DNA of 39,241 nucleotides from JBCAWW01 sp045106675 (GTDB taxonomy: Bacteria > Bacteroidota > Bacteroidia > J057), in the NCBI GenBank assembly GCA_045106675.1, contig JBGCFA010000404.1, positions 1 to 39,241 on the forward strand. Reading direction: 5' to 3'. Positions 8,575-16,450 of this stretch are shown piece by piece. Under the pieces are notes generated by a model, which saw only the letters and a list, made by a program, of their open reading frames with translations, was not told the origin of the DNA and made no database searches. A program made the position numbers and the translations under genes. Position 1 is the first letter of the stretch, and each line of letters starts with the position of its first letter.

Positions 8575-9141
8575 TTAGTATTCTTCCCCTGTCAAAATTT
8601 CTGCTCCGGCACGGATGAAGCTAAACAACTGATTTTCTGTTCCACGAGCCTCGTATTGAATCACTTGGGTCCCGTTTTCATCCTCGCCTCCATACACATC
8701 GATGGCTTTCCCACTGTGTTTGGCTACAATCATATAATAGCCGTTGCCTTGATGAACGAGTTTGAATAACTGGTTGCCGTGATTGCCATTTTCCCACTGT
8801 TGGATGGCAGCTCCATTTCCCTTGGCACAGCTACCACCAGTAACGTCCAATCCTTTTCCGCTATGTCGGGCGACGATCCGGTAATAACCATTGCCTGCAT
8901 CTTCAAATCTAAACTGTTGATTTTCTTGTTGGTTGACCTCCCATAGTTGCACCATTACTCCATTGTCCTGCATCTCAGTGCCACCACGTACATCTAGTAC
9001 TTTATCACTATGCTTGGCATGAATCAGGTAGTACGCACCCCCTTCAGGGAGTTGGGCGATCAGGCTGATACCGCTAAAAAGAAGACAAAAAAAGAGCAAA
9101 GAAGTCTTGCTTCCAAATGAAATCGACAGGAGGGTTTTCAT
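8575..9141 (-). CDS. Secreted ricin B-type lectin (RICIN) domain protein
   Basis: From ATG 9141 the protein has 188 residues. A signal peptide (LLFFCLLFSGISLIAQ) is followed by a single beta-trefoil with three clear subdomains, each with a Tyr-rich strand, HSxKxLDVxGG and a QxW- or QxE-like end: YYLIHAKHSDKVLDV, YYRIVARHSGKGLDV and YYMIVAKHSGKAIDV. This is the RicinB_lectin_2 type carbohydrate-binding module. No catalytic domain is attached, and it ends shortly after the trefoil with no T9SS signal. The GTG at 9150 is an alternative start adding three residues. It probably binds glycans outside the inner membrane. Confidence 0.85.
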   Translation of the reverse strand: MKTLLSISFGSKTSLLFFCLLFSGISLIAQLPEGGAYYLIHAKHSDKVLDVRGGTEMQDNGVMVQLWEVNQQENQQFRFEDAGNGYYRIVARHSGKGLDVTGGSCAKGNGAAIQQWENGNHGNQLFKLVHQGNGYYMIVAKHSGKAIDVYGGEDENGTQVIQYEARGTENQLFSFIRAGAEILTGEEY

Positions 9142-9359
9142 AACTTTCACGATTTAGTTGACAGGAAAAACAAACGCGAAAGAGTGTGGTGTTTATAGAT
9201 AACGTCTGTCTAAGCACTTAGCGTATATAAAGTGTCTTAAGAAGACAAAAAACTGTCAGGAGGGAAAGGAATAGGTCTTAATCATGATTTTGTGCCCAGA
9301 AGATTTTAGCCTTTTTGATCCGAAGCGGTTACATTTAGGAGAACCAGATTTACTTAGGT

Positions 9360-9968
9360 ATGAAGACGGCGGTCCCGGACCAACAAATACTTGACGGCAT
9401 CCTCAAAGGAGGCAAGGCTGCGGAGCAAGCGGTGGCAGATTTGTACCGTCAGCAACGTGAGCGTAGTCTTGCTTATTTACAAAAGCAGGGTGCGCAATCG
9501 GAGGAGGCTAAAGATTTGTTTCAAGAGGCCGTCATCGCAGTCTTTGAAAATATCAAAGCAGGCAAATTTCGAGACGAAAGTAAATTGGGCAACTATCTGT
9601 TGAGCGTAGCACGTTTTCTATGGCTCAATCAGATCAAGCGTTCCGCGATCGCGGAACGTATCCACCAATCTCAAGCGACGGAAGAAAGCCATCCCGGTCC
9701 CCTGCCACATTTACTGGCCAAGGAGCAAGCAACGCAAATCCAAGCATTATTTGATGCCTTGGGAGAGCAATGCAGTGAAGTCCTCCAACGTAGCATTTAT
9801 TGGGAGGATAATATGGACGAACTTGCAGTGCGAATGGGATATGCAAATGCCCAAATTGCTCGCAATAAAAAATATCGTTGTCTCGAAAGGCTACGCAAGA
9901 TGATCAAAGGAAATACCACTCAATTCGCTTGGTTGCAAGAGATTGGTAGTACAACAGACTCCCACTGA
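9360..9968 (+). CDS. Sigma-70 family (ECF-like) RNA polymerase sigma factor, second copy
   Basis: The 202-residue protein has the same layout as the gene at 846. Region 2 contains EEAKDLFQEAVIAVFENI and YLLSVARFLWLNQIKR; region 4 contains MDELAVRMGYANAQIARNKKYRCLERL. It should direct RNA polymerase to its own promoter set. The next gene starts immediately after its stop (ATG at 9970), or within it (alternative GTG/ATG-type start at 9943), so the pair is one unit. A perfect 20-base palindrome lies inside the coding sequence near 9640 and encodes RSAIAER. Loss of the sigma interaction partner would be expected to release it; that is inference. Confidence 0.85.
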   Translation: MKTAVPDQQILDGILKGGKAAEQAVADLYRQQRERSLAYLQKQGAQSEEAKDLFQEAVIAVFENIKAGKFRDESKLGNYLLSVARFLWLNQIKRSAIAERIHQSQATEESHPGPLPHLLAKEQATQIQALFDALGEQCSEVLQRSIYWEDNMDELAVRMGYANAQIARNKKYRCLERLRKMIKGNTTQFAWLQEIGSTTDSH

Positions 9969-9969
9969 T

Positions 9970-10695
9970 ATGGCAGAGCAAAACGAACATATCATCCGCT
10001 ATCTCCAAGACGAGATGAGCCTAAGCGAAAAGGCCACTTTTGAAACTCAAATAGCCGAATCGACGGAATTACAGGAGACTGTACAAGAAATGCGACGAGC
10101 GATCCAAGCCAGTCAATTGTTTGGACAATTGAACCTAAGACAACAATTAGGGGATTTGGAAGCAGAACTCGATCAAGTCGAACCGGCTAGAATTCGTTCA
10201 TTTCGAGTTTATTGGTTGGCTGCTGCTTCAGTTTTACTCATCACCTTGGCCGGGCTTTGGTACTTCAACCGTCCCACACCCGCACCACAGTACTTTGCCG
10301 AATACTTTGAACCTTATCGCGCGCCTGTCAATATTCGTTCAGGGCCCGGAGCGACTCATCTTTGGGAGCAGGCCCGATTGGCTTATTCGGAGGGAGATTT
10401 TACGCTAGCCGCGGAACGCTTTGCCTCCATCACCAATACGGCGGGAGTACCTACTTATTTGCGGGATTTTTATTGGGGAGTGAGTTTGTTGAGTCAAGAT
10501 GAACCTGATGCGAGAACCGCAATCAGCCGCTTAGAAAAGGTAGCTGGCTTGACGACTGATTATCAAGAACCTGCGACTTGGTACCTGGCCTTAGCTCATC
10601 TAAGCCTCGATCAGAAAGATGAGGCACGGGCTTATTTGATGCGTTTGAGAGTTTATCGTTCGGCAGAGGCGAGAGAGATATTGGAAGAGCTATAG
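9970..10695 (+). CDS. One-helix membrane protein with TPR-like C-terminus (putative anti-sigma partner), second copy
   Basis: From ATG 9970 the protein has 241 residues: a cytoplasmic N-terminus (HIIRYLQDEMSLSEKATFE), one transmembrane helix (about 80-98), then EYFEPYRAPVNIRSG and a TPR-like periplasmic part (ARLAYSEGDFTLAAERF, TWYLALAHLSLDQKDEARAYL). It parallels the protein at 1441 segment by segment, including the EPY and RSG landmarks. The start at 9970 is chosen because MAEQNEH matches the length of the first copy. Starting at 9943 would overlap the sigma gene by 26 bases. It converges with the seven-gene operon, with 5 bases between stops. Confidence 0.75.
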   Translation: MAEQNEHIIRYLQDEMSLSEKATFETQIAESTELQETVQEMRRAIQASQLFGQLNLRQQLGDLEAELDQVEPARIRSFRVYWLAAASVLLITLAGLWYFNRPTPAPQYFAEYFEPYRAPVNIRSGPGATHLWEQARLAYSEGDFTLAAERFASITNTAGVPTYLRDFYWGVSLLSQDEPDARTAISRLEKVAGLTTDYQEPATWYLALAHLSLDQKDEARAYLMRLRVYRSAEAREILEEL

Positions 10696-10700
10696 GAAAT

Positions 10701-11567
10701 CTACTCTGGAGGGTCTTTGTGTAAAGTGTTCTTTGCTAAAGCTTGTTCAAACCTTTTGATCCGCATTGCCTGTAAAGGGGAATCAGGTAATCTAAACTCT
10801 TCTTGTCGCTTGTGCAGTTTTCCCATAAATATCATTGGATCGTCTCGCTCAATCGCTAGGGTGGAAAACCAAGGAGAAGTTTCGATCCAGGAGGAATTAT
10901 TGGGATCTCTACTGATCTCTACCCAAGCTTCGACAGCCTTAATCGCATCGGCCCAGGTCAATTTATTTTCCATCTTCTCAAAGATACTTGCTTTATGATA
11001 AGCAGCCGCCTTGGCTAAGATAGATTTGAAGAGGGGATTGTTATAAACAAAGTTTACCACCTGTTGATAGTAAGGACTTTGAGAAAACACCTCCGAATAC
11101 TCTAAATCGAATAAGAAATCTAATAACAAACTAGAAGCACATAAATGTATTTCCCCTTTCTCAGGAAAGTATTGATTTTGAGCTAATGGTATATCAGTGT
11201 CAAAAATGTTTTTATTGGTATCTAAATGCCGTTTGATATTTGAGAAATTAAAAATAGAGTCATCTTCAAACGAAGCGAATCGTTCCCTTTCATCCTCAGG
11301 AATAGTAACCTTGTAGGGAGAAAAGTAGCGAAGATTATAAAGCTGTCTCACCAACTTACTTTGGGGATGAAGCGGATCAGTAAGCTTCAAAAAGAAAAGA
11401 CGAGTTGAAGTACACTCTGGGTTGGCTGACAAATAAAACTCAATACTATCAGCTCTAAAAACGACAAAAATTTCTACCGTTTTAGAATGGATTGGTCGGT
11501 AAGTAAATTGTTGCATCATGCTCTTACCAACAAATCTCTCGTGAGAGCTAAAAAAATATCCAATCAT
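10701..11567 (-). CDS. Protein of unknown function, last gene of the seven-gene signalling operon
   Basis: The 288-residue soluble protein is not recognised. The N-terminal half (about 15-110) looks beta-rich (YRPIHSKTVEIFVVFRADSIEFYLSA) and the rest helical and charged. No catalytic motif, signal peptide or transmembrane helix is visible. The ATG at 11567 overlaps the stop of the preceding gene by 4 bases (ATGA), which supports this start and translational coupling; Met 17 is an alternative. Its place at the end of the operon suggests it works with the receiver-like proteins encoded upstream, perhaps as output or adaptor. That role is inferred only from position. Confidence 0.65.
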   Translation of the reverse strand: MIGYFFSSHERFVGKSMMQQFTYRPIHSKTVEIFVVFRADSIEFYLSANPECTSTRLFFLKLTDPLHPQSKLVRQLYNLRYFSPYKVTIPEDERERFASFEDDSIFNFSNIKRHLDTNKNIFDTDIPLAQNQYFPEKGEIHLCASSLLLDFLFDLEYSEVFSQSPYYQQVVNFVYNNPLFKSILAKAAAYHKASIFEKMENKLTWADAIKAVEAWVEISRDPNNSSWIETSPWFSTLAIERDDPMIFMGKLHKRQEEFRLPDSPLQAMRIKRFEQALAKNTLHKDPPE

Positions 11568-13342
11568 CTTCCTATTTTTTCTTGAAGGTTGGCGATATGA
11601 TCTACAATCAATTTTAAGATTTCTGGAGGAATCAAATCTTCAAAAAACTCTTCACTAACTTTATTTTTAAAGCTAATTAGGAGGAGATATTCTTGCCACA
11701 TTTTTGGCCATTCTAGATTACTTCCGAATGCTACTAGGCCTAATAATTTCTGTACATGAAGGCCAAATTCTAGTAAAGAAACCCTTCTCTCGTGCTGATC
11801 AAAGAAACTTTTTGCGAGGTCTGAATCTTCTTTTTCCTGCGAAAGCAGCCTTAATTTTGCATTGACATCAACGATCCGGGGATAAACTTTAGCCATTGCA
11901 AGAGGTAGCTGGTCCTTTTGCTTAAGGATTTCATCTGAATAAAGTTGCTGACGAATGACCTTAGACTTATACCCTACACGATACTCTTGGTATTGCATAA
12001 AACAATAAAAAAGGTATCGAAATAATTCTGGAGAGTTAATAGGATCTGCACCATCTGCAATTTCTATTAAATCATTAATTGCACTATCCCCCATCAAACG
12101 AAGATGACTTTGAAAAGCATGCTCAAAAGCAGAGATTGGAAATATCCAGTATTTACCAAAGGCAAGCGAACTATTTGATGGCGCTATTGAAGAAACGTCT
12201 TTTGAATGGCTTAAGCCTCGATGATACTTTTTAAGGTTTTTTATCAATTTGTGGCCATATCGTTCATCTGGATGTCGTTCTTCAATTCCGAAAAAATAAT
12301 CTAAGATGATGATGTCAGGCCGATGATTATCTAGCTCTTTAGAAGAGGTAAGTAAATTAAAAAAGTAGCTAACGTAGCCATTGAATTTCCTCCCACTTTT
12401 ATTGAATTGGGGGTTTCTGTTCCACGATTTTTCAGGATTTAGAAATCGTACTACTTTTGTTTCACCTGTGTCATTAAACAAGAAATTCAACCAATCTAAT
12501 TTATTCGTTGATTTTTGCTTGTGAGTTGTTCTTAGAGGTTTTTGGGCATAGTCGTCGGCCAACAAGCAACTCCAAGTCCTGGAACCACTTTGTAATAGTT
12601 CACGACGCTTTTCGATGGCCATTTGTCTCATTTTACTTTCAGAGTGAAATCGGAAAGGAGTGACTAGTTTAGCATGACCACCGGGGTAATTTTTCAGATA
12701 TGATTGCTGTAATTTGCGACATTGAAACTCTAGGTACTCCTGGGCTATTACAGCATCATACAATCCGTTTTCATAGTACAGGCAAATTTCATCGATCGTT
12801 TTTGATAGACGACTGCCAAAGCTATGGGGAGAAGATAGGGAGACGTATCGATTCCAAATACTACTATCAAGCACTCTAAAGCGAGGATCTACACGTTGAT
12901 GTATTTTATTTACTAGCTTTTTTTTCAGCTCAGACTGAGGATTCCCTTCACTGGCATCTAATTCCATTAGATTATCTAACCCAATGCATATCATCGGTTT
13001 GGGAGAATATTCTTCTGCAAAACGACGAGAAATGGGATCCGTAATTTCTCTCAAACCAGATTTAGTATATAACTCTTCAATTACTGCTGGATCAGATAGG
13101 CTTTCATTATCAACAAAGGCAATAATAATTTCTAGTTTTCTCTGTGTAGAGTTAGCCTCTTCATTGGAGGGAAACTTTTCAGAGAAAGCTAACTTAGGTA
13201 TAAGAGCGGCAAATTGAGAGGCATAAGCATCCTTGGGCAAGGAGGAAACAGGAACCCAGTACTCTATGTTTTCCAATTTGTTATCCTCATAAACTTCCCT
13301 TTTGGGTAAGTAAAAAGAGAATGACACTTTAGTGTTTTTCAT
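11564..13342 (-). CDS. Unknown multidomain protein with an embedded receiver-like domain
   Basis: The 592-residue soluble protein has an unassigned alpha/beta N-terminal part (about 1-180; LEIIIAFVDNES, PKPMICIGLDNL). It then has a helical linker and a receiver-like core at about 255-415. SCLLADDY supplies a double Asp after strand 1 (263-264), PDIIILDYFFG gives the phosphoacceptor-like Asp 348, and KYWIFPISAF offers a Ser in the place of the receiver's Thr/Ser. A long insertion separates strand 1 from strand 3, and the conserved Lys is not obvious. The C-terminal 170 residues are helical. The gene overlaps its upstream neighbour by 14 bases and the downstream gene by 4. The receiver assignment rests on motif order by eye. 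Confidence 0.6.
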   Translation of the reverse strand: MKNTKVSFSFYLPKREVYEDNKLENIEYWVPVSSLPKDAYASQFAALIPKLAFSEKFPSNEEANSTQRKLEIIIAFVDNESLSDPAVIEELYTKSGLREITDPISRRFAEEYSPKPMICIGLDNLMELDASEGNPQSELKKKLVNKIHQRVDPRFRVLDSSIWNRYVSLSSPHSFGSRLSKTIDEICLYYENGLYDAVIAQEYLEFQCRKLQQSYLKNYPGGHAKLVTPFRFHSESKMRQMAIEKRRELLQSGSRTWSCLLADDYAQKPLRTTHKQKSTNKLDWLNFLFNDTGETKVVRFLNPEKSWNRNPQFNKSGRKFNGYVSYFFNLLTSSKELDNHRPDIIILDYFFGIEERHPDERYGHKLIKNLKKYHRGLSHSKDVSSIAPSNSSLAFGKYWIFPISAFEHAFQSHLRLMGDSAINDLIEIADGADPINSPELFRYLFYCFMQYQEYRVGYKSKVIRQQLYSDEILKQKDQLPLAMAKVYPRIVDVNAKLRLLSQEKEDSDLAKSFFDQHERRVSLLEFGLHVQKLLGLVAFGSNLEWPKMWQEYLLLISFKNKVSEEFFEDLIPPEILKLIVDHIANLQEKIGR

Positions 13343-14723
13343 TTAGTTTATACTTTTTCATGATGGTCGGAAAACTCTTGACGAGACTGGGATATTCTGC
13401 CCAATATTTATTGATGAAGGTCTTTTTCAGATTATCGGCGCTGTGTACTTTTAATAGTTGAGCAGCGAGACTTTTTTGTTGCCGTTCTCCTGCAAACTTT
13501 TTCAAGGCATCCTCAATAAACTTTAGTTGGACTTTCGCCACTTCTAAATGCATGTCCTCATGGAGGTTTGAAGCAGTTTGCAAAACCCTAGCGGGGAGAC
13601 AGTCTGCTTTTACCATCTGACTTTGCCATGAGTCAGGAAAAGCTTTTTTGTGGTTCAAAAAGGTTTCTTCTAATACCGCATACAATTCTGTGATATTAGC
13701 GGGAAAAGGATATTGCTTTAAAAGACGGATTGTATCATCTTTTAGGTAGATCCTTTGATAAGCATGACCCTTTTGCCATGCTTCAATTATGGTTATTAAT
13801 TCATTTTGGCGTTCACGCAGTGGTCTGAGAACGACTAAAGGCAAAAAACGGACAAGCTCAGGACTAAGTTTTTGTTGAAGGATCAGCTCTTTAGGTTCTT
13901 TTTCCAAGACAAACACCAATTGTACTCGAAAAGGCTCCTCACTAAGCAAGTATTTCTTTTGGGCGATGAGCTCAAGAAATTTTTCTTGGATACTCAACGG
14001 AAGTAAATCTAGATTTCGTAAAAACAATAAAGGAGCGCTTGATTGGCGGAAAAAATTGGCTTTCCCACTCCCTCTTTTAGAATGCAGAAACTGATTGAGT
14101 GCGTTTTCACTATAGAGGCTTAGATCAATCGTTTGCGCTTCTTTTTTTTCATTGAAGTAGGGAGAGCTATGATACAGTTTCTGTAAAAGAAGATGTTTCC
14201 CTAGGCCTGATTCTCCAATCAGAAAGAAAGATTTCTTTTTGACAATATTGACCAGCAGCTCTTCCCAAGTTGATTCTGGAAAAACAAACTTGCCCCACGC
14301 ATCATCTTTTTTCAACTCGCGAGCTTGATCTAGGCGTTTTTTTCTATTGATCCATTTTCGAACTTGCTCCCGAAACTCATCAGAATCTGTATCAAGATTA
14401 GTTTTAATAAAATAATGATCAGCTCCATTTTGGGTAGCTCTTACAATACGATCGGTATCACTATACTGCGACAACACAATGATTGTCAAAGTGGGGTGTT
14501 TTTCCCTAAGCGTCTTGATATATTTCAGACCACTAAGCCGTTTATTCTGATCGGCTTGAAAATTCAGATCTGCAAAAACGAGATCTATGGGATACTTCTT
14601 GAGTAAGCTATTGACTTTGGATAAACTATCAGCATAATGCAGGACATGAGCTTGACCTAAACCAAGTTTCAGGTCTTCAAACACCCATTTTTCATCTTCT
14701 ATGACTAAGATGTGCCCTCTCAT
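13329..14723 (-). CDS. NtrC-like response regulator with intact receiver and degenerate AAA+ module
   Basis: The 464-residue protein has an N-terminal receiver (about 1-125) with all key residues: E9/D10, phosphoacceptor D52 (VFADLNF), S85 and K107. A sigma-54-activator-shaped AAA+ region follows (about 145-360) with Walker A GESGLGK at 170-176. Three features are wrong for an activator. The Walker B position reads FLRNLD instead of FLDE, the GAFTGA loop is absent, and the sensor II motif is NITEL instead of NVREL. The C-terminal helices (about 393-440, ending QQKSLAAQLLKVHS) resemble a Fis-type helix-turn-helix. It is therefore probably a phosphorylation-switched scaffold or DNA-binding protein, not a sigma-54 activator. 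It overlaps both neighbours in the operon (4 and 14 bases). Confidence 0.8.
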   Translation of the reverse strand: MRGHILVIEDEKWVFEDLKLGLGQAHVLHYADSLSKVNSLLKKYPIDLVFADLNFQADQNKRLSGLKYIKTLREKHPTLTIIVLSQYSDTDRIVRATQNGADHYFIKTNLDTDSDEFREQVRKWINRKKRLDQARELKKDDAWGKFVFPESTWEELLVNIVKKKSFFLIGESGLGKHLLLQKLYHSSPYFNEKKEAQTIDLSLYSENALNQFLHSKRGSGKANFFRQSSAPLLFLRNLDLLPLSIQEKFLELIAQKKYLLSEEPFRVQLVFVLEKEPKELILQQKLSPELVRFLPLVVLRPLRERQNELITIIEAWQKGHAYQRIYLKDDTIRLLKQYPFPANITELYAVLEETFLNHKKAFPDSWQSQMVKADCLPARVLQTASNLHEDMHLEVAKVQLKFIEDALKKFAGERQQKSLAAQLLKVHSADNLKKTFINKYWAEYPSLVKSFPTIMKKYKLNEKH

Positions 14724-15466
14724 GCCAATTTCTCCATTTTATAAACCCGGATCACATCCTCAATGATTGCTTTTTGTATGTATTGACCAATTTGAAGGGA
14801 TAGTTTTGGTTCAATTCGTTCTTGATGATCGCGTAATCGAATCCATTTTTGATAAATCGCTTCAAATTGCCTTAATCCCACATATTGTGGCATGAGGCAG
14901 AAATAAACTTTCCGAGCTTGCCAAACAGCCATTAACTCTTCCATCATCTCTGCGAGAACGCTCAACTCCGGCATCGTTTTTATAATTGAAGGTTGAGTAC
15001 CTGATTGCAGGGCACGTTCAATGGGCCTCAGCAGAGTTTGAACTCTAGCGAGTAACTTTTGAAAAGCACGATGTCCATGGCTGTGCAGTATTCTTTCGAT
15101 ATAGTAGATGAGATCTTTCTCTACTAAATCAGGAAACGCTGGTTTTTGCCGGACTCTTACTACTGACTTTCCCCAGTTTTCCCAATTGGATGGCATATTG
15201 CCTATTTGCAGATAATTGTTCCCTTTAGCGAAAGGTCTTGCCCCAATCAATACAAGCTTCTTAGCGTTATGACGTAAGCGAAGGTATTTCTCCCAAAGTG
15301 GCAATAGTTGAAAAAATTCTCCTTCAATCTCATACCAAGATAAGAGAAGCATATATTCAGCTTCCATAAATGACTCATTCGCTTCGGTACATACTTGTAC
15401 TGCCGGATAGTCTCGAGCAAACCATTCCGTGATGAGGGGTTCAGTATTGAGGAGAGCAATACGCAT
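14720..15466 (-). CDS. Unknown protein with a possible pseudo-receiver N-terminus
   Basis: The 248-residue soluble protein begins MRIALLNTEPLITEWFAR and continues with AEYMLLLSWYEI and KKLVLIGARPF. This strand-helix order is like a receiver domain, but without the acidic pair or the phosphoacceptor Asp. From about 110 it is helical and basic (HSHGHRAFQKLLARVQTLLR), without known motifs. It overlaps the next gene (the NtrC-like regulator) by 4 bases, and the gap from the previous gene is 12 bases. It could be a phosphorylation-independent receiver-like adaptor, but this is a weak fold-level guess. No catalytic or membrane features are visible. Confidence 0.6.
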   Translation of the reverse strand: MRIALLNTEPLITEWFARDYPAVQVCTEANESFMEAEYMLLLSWYEIEGEFFQLLPLWEKYLRLRHNAKKLVLIGARPFAKGNNYLQIGNMPSNWENWGKSVVRVRQKPAFPDLVEKDLIYYIERILHSHGHRAFQKLLARVQTLLRPIERALQSGTQPSIIKTMPELSVLAEMMEELMAVWQARKVYFCLMPQYVGLRQFEAIYQKWIRLRDHQERIEPKLSLQIGQYIQKAIIEDVIRVYKMEKLA

Positions 15467-15478
15467 GATTTATATCAT

Positions 15479-16450
15479 TTACCAAGTACTAATTAGTTTG
15501 TCAAATTGGAGATTGATCGTATCATAGACTTCGGCCGTCTTTTCATTCTCGATGAATCTTTTTAAGGCTTCAATCCATTTATCTAAATCAGCCTCACTAA
15601 AAACCTTAGGATCAATTTTAGTCCAAAATTCGATATCATCACAAGCTGAAAAGTTCAATTCTAGTGGATCATCTATATCACCTTCTTTTTTTACTCCAGA
15701 GTGGATTTTTCGCACCAGACTTTGGGCCAATTTTTTAGCATGGCTTATCGCATCTGCTTCCACATTAGGGATTTGCGCCAGAAAAAGCCATTTCTTTAGA
15801 TTCTCTAATCGCTTGCGGGTTTGTAGCCAATAATGGTCCCAGATCGATTTAAATCGATCCGCTTTAATTGCAATTACATTATACTTATCATTATTGCCGT
15901 TTTGATCTTGCCCAAAAAAAGCAGCGCTGTATTTTGGATCATAAAAATCGCAGATGAAGTTCGCACTCCCGTTATTCAGTAAGCCAGTATCTTCCTCATA
16001 CATAGCGCCAGTTCCTCCTCCAAAGGTGCCAAACTCTACATTTTCCCATCCTCCCTCTTTAAACTGTTCTTTTTTAATTTCTAAGAATCTAGGAATATTG
16101 GTAAAGTTGTCCGTTCTGTGAAACAGGAATAAAAGCTTTGCTTCCTTTGTACTGGCTTGTTTTCGAAAATGCTCAACAAAATAAATTAAATAATTACGCC
16201 TTGAGAGTTCGGCTGCAGGCTCATCAGTAGAACTTAACTTGACATTGGTAGGTATCAGGAGAGAAGTTGCCTTAGACAAAGAATCCTTATCTATCTGAAA
16301 ATCATCTTTTGATACCACCTTTAAGATCATTTCATTTTCTTGAGATAGGATGACACTCATTGGGTCATCTGGCAAATTCAAAGCAGGGACACCTAGCCCT
16401 TCCTCCCAAGACCAATTGACAATCATTATTTGCGAAATAGGCTGACTCAT
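15479..16450 (-). CDS. Protein of unknown function, third gene of the operon
   Basis: The 323-residue soluble protein matches nothing recognised. It opens SQIMIVNWSWEEGLG, a strand that could start an alpha/beta domain, and has KLLFLFHRTDNF near 105-116, another strand-like segment. A long Gly-rich stretch (FGTFGGGTGAMYEEDTG) lies near 145. The last 130 residues are helical and charged. No transmembrane helix or secretion signal is visible. Its start overlaps the stop of the 1214-residue kinase-like gene by 4 bases (ATGA), so the two are translationally coupled and may act in a complex. Function is unknown. Confidence 0.65.
   Translation of the reverse strand: MSQPISQIMIVNWSWEEGLGVPALNLPDDPMSVILSQENEMILKVVSKDDFQIDKDSLSKATSLLIPTNVKLSSTDEPAAELSRRNYLIYFVEHFRKQASTKEAKLLFLFHRTDNFTNIPRFLEIKKEQFKEGGWENVEFGTFGGGTGAMYEEDTGLLNNGSANFICDFYDPKYSAAFFGQDQNGNNDKYNVIAIKADRFKSIWDHYWLQTRKRLENLKKWLFLAQIPNVEADAISHAKKLAQSLVRKIHSGVKKEGDIDDPLELNFSACDDIEFWTKIDPKVFSEADLDKWIEALKRFIENEKTAEVYDTINLQFDKLISTW

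Noticed and set aside
9207..9240. Imperfect inverted repeat around TAAGCACTT and AAGTGTCTTA upstream of the second sigma gene
   Set aside because: Mismatches in the arms and no supporting copies; it may be chance in AT-rich DNA.
13329..14723. Sigma-54-dependent activator
   Set aside because: Missing GAFTGA, Walker B Asp/Glu and sensor II Arg make sigma-54 activation implausible despite the NtrC-like outline.
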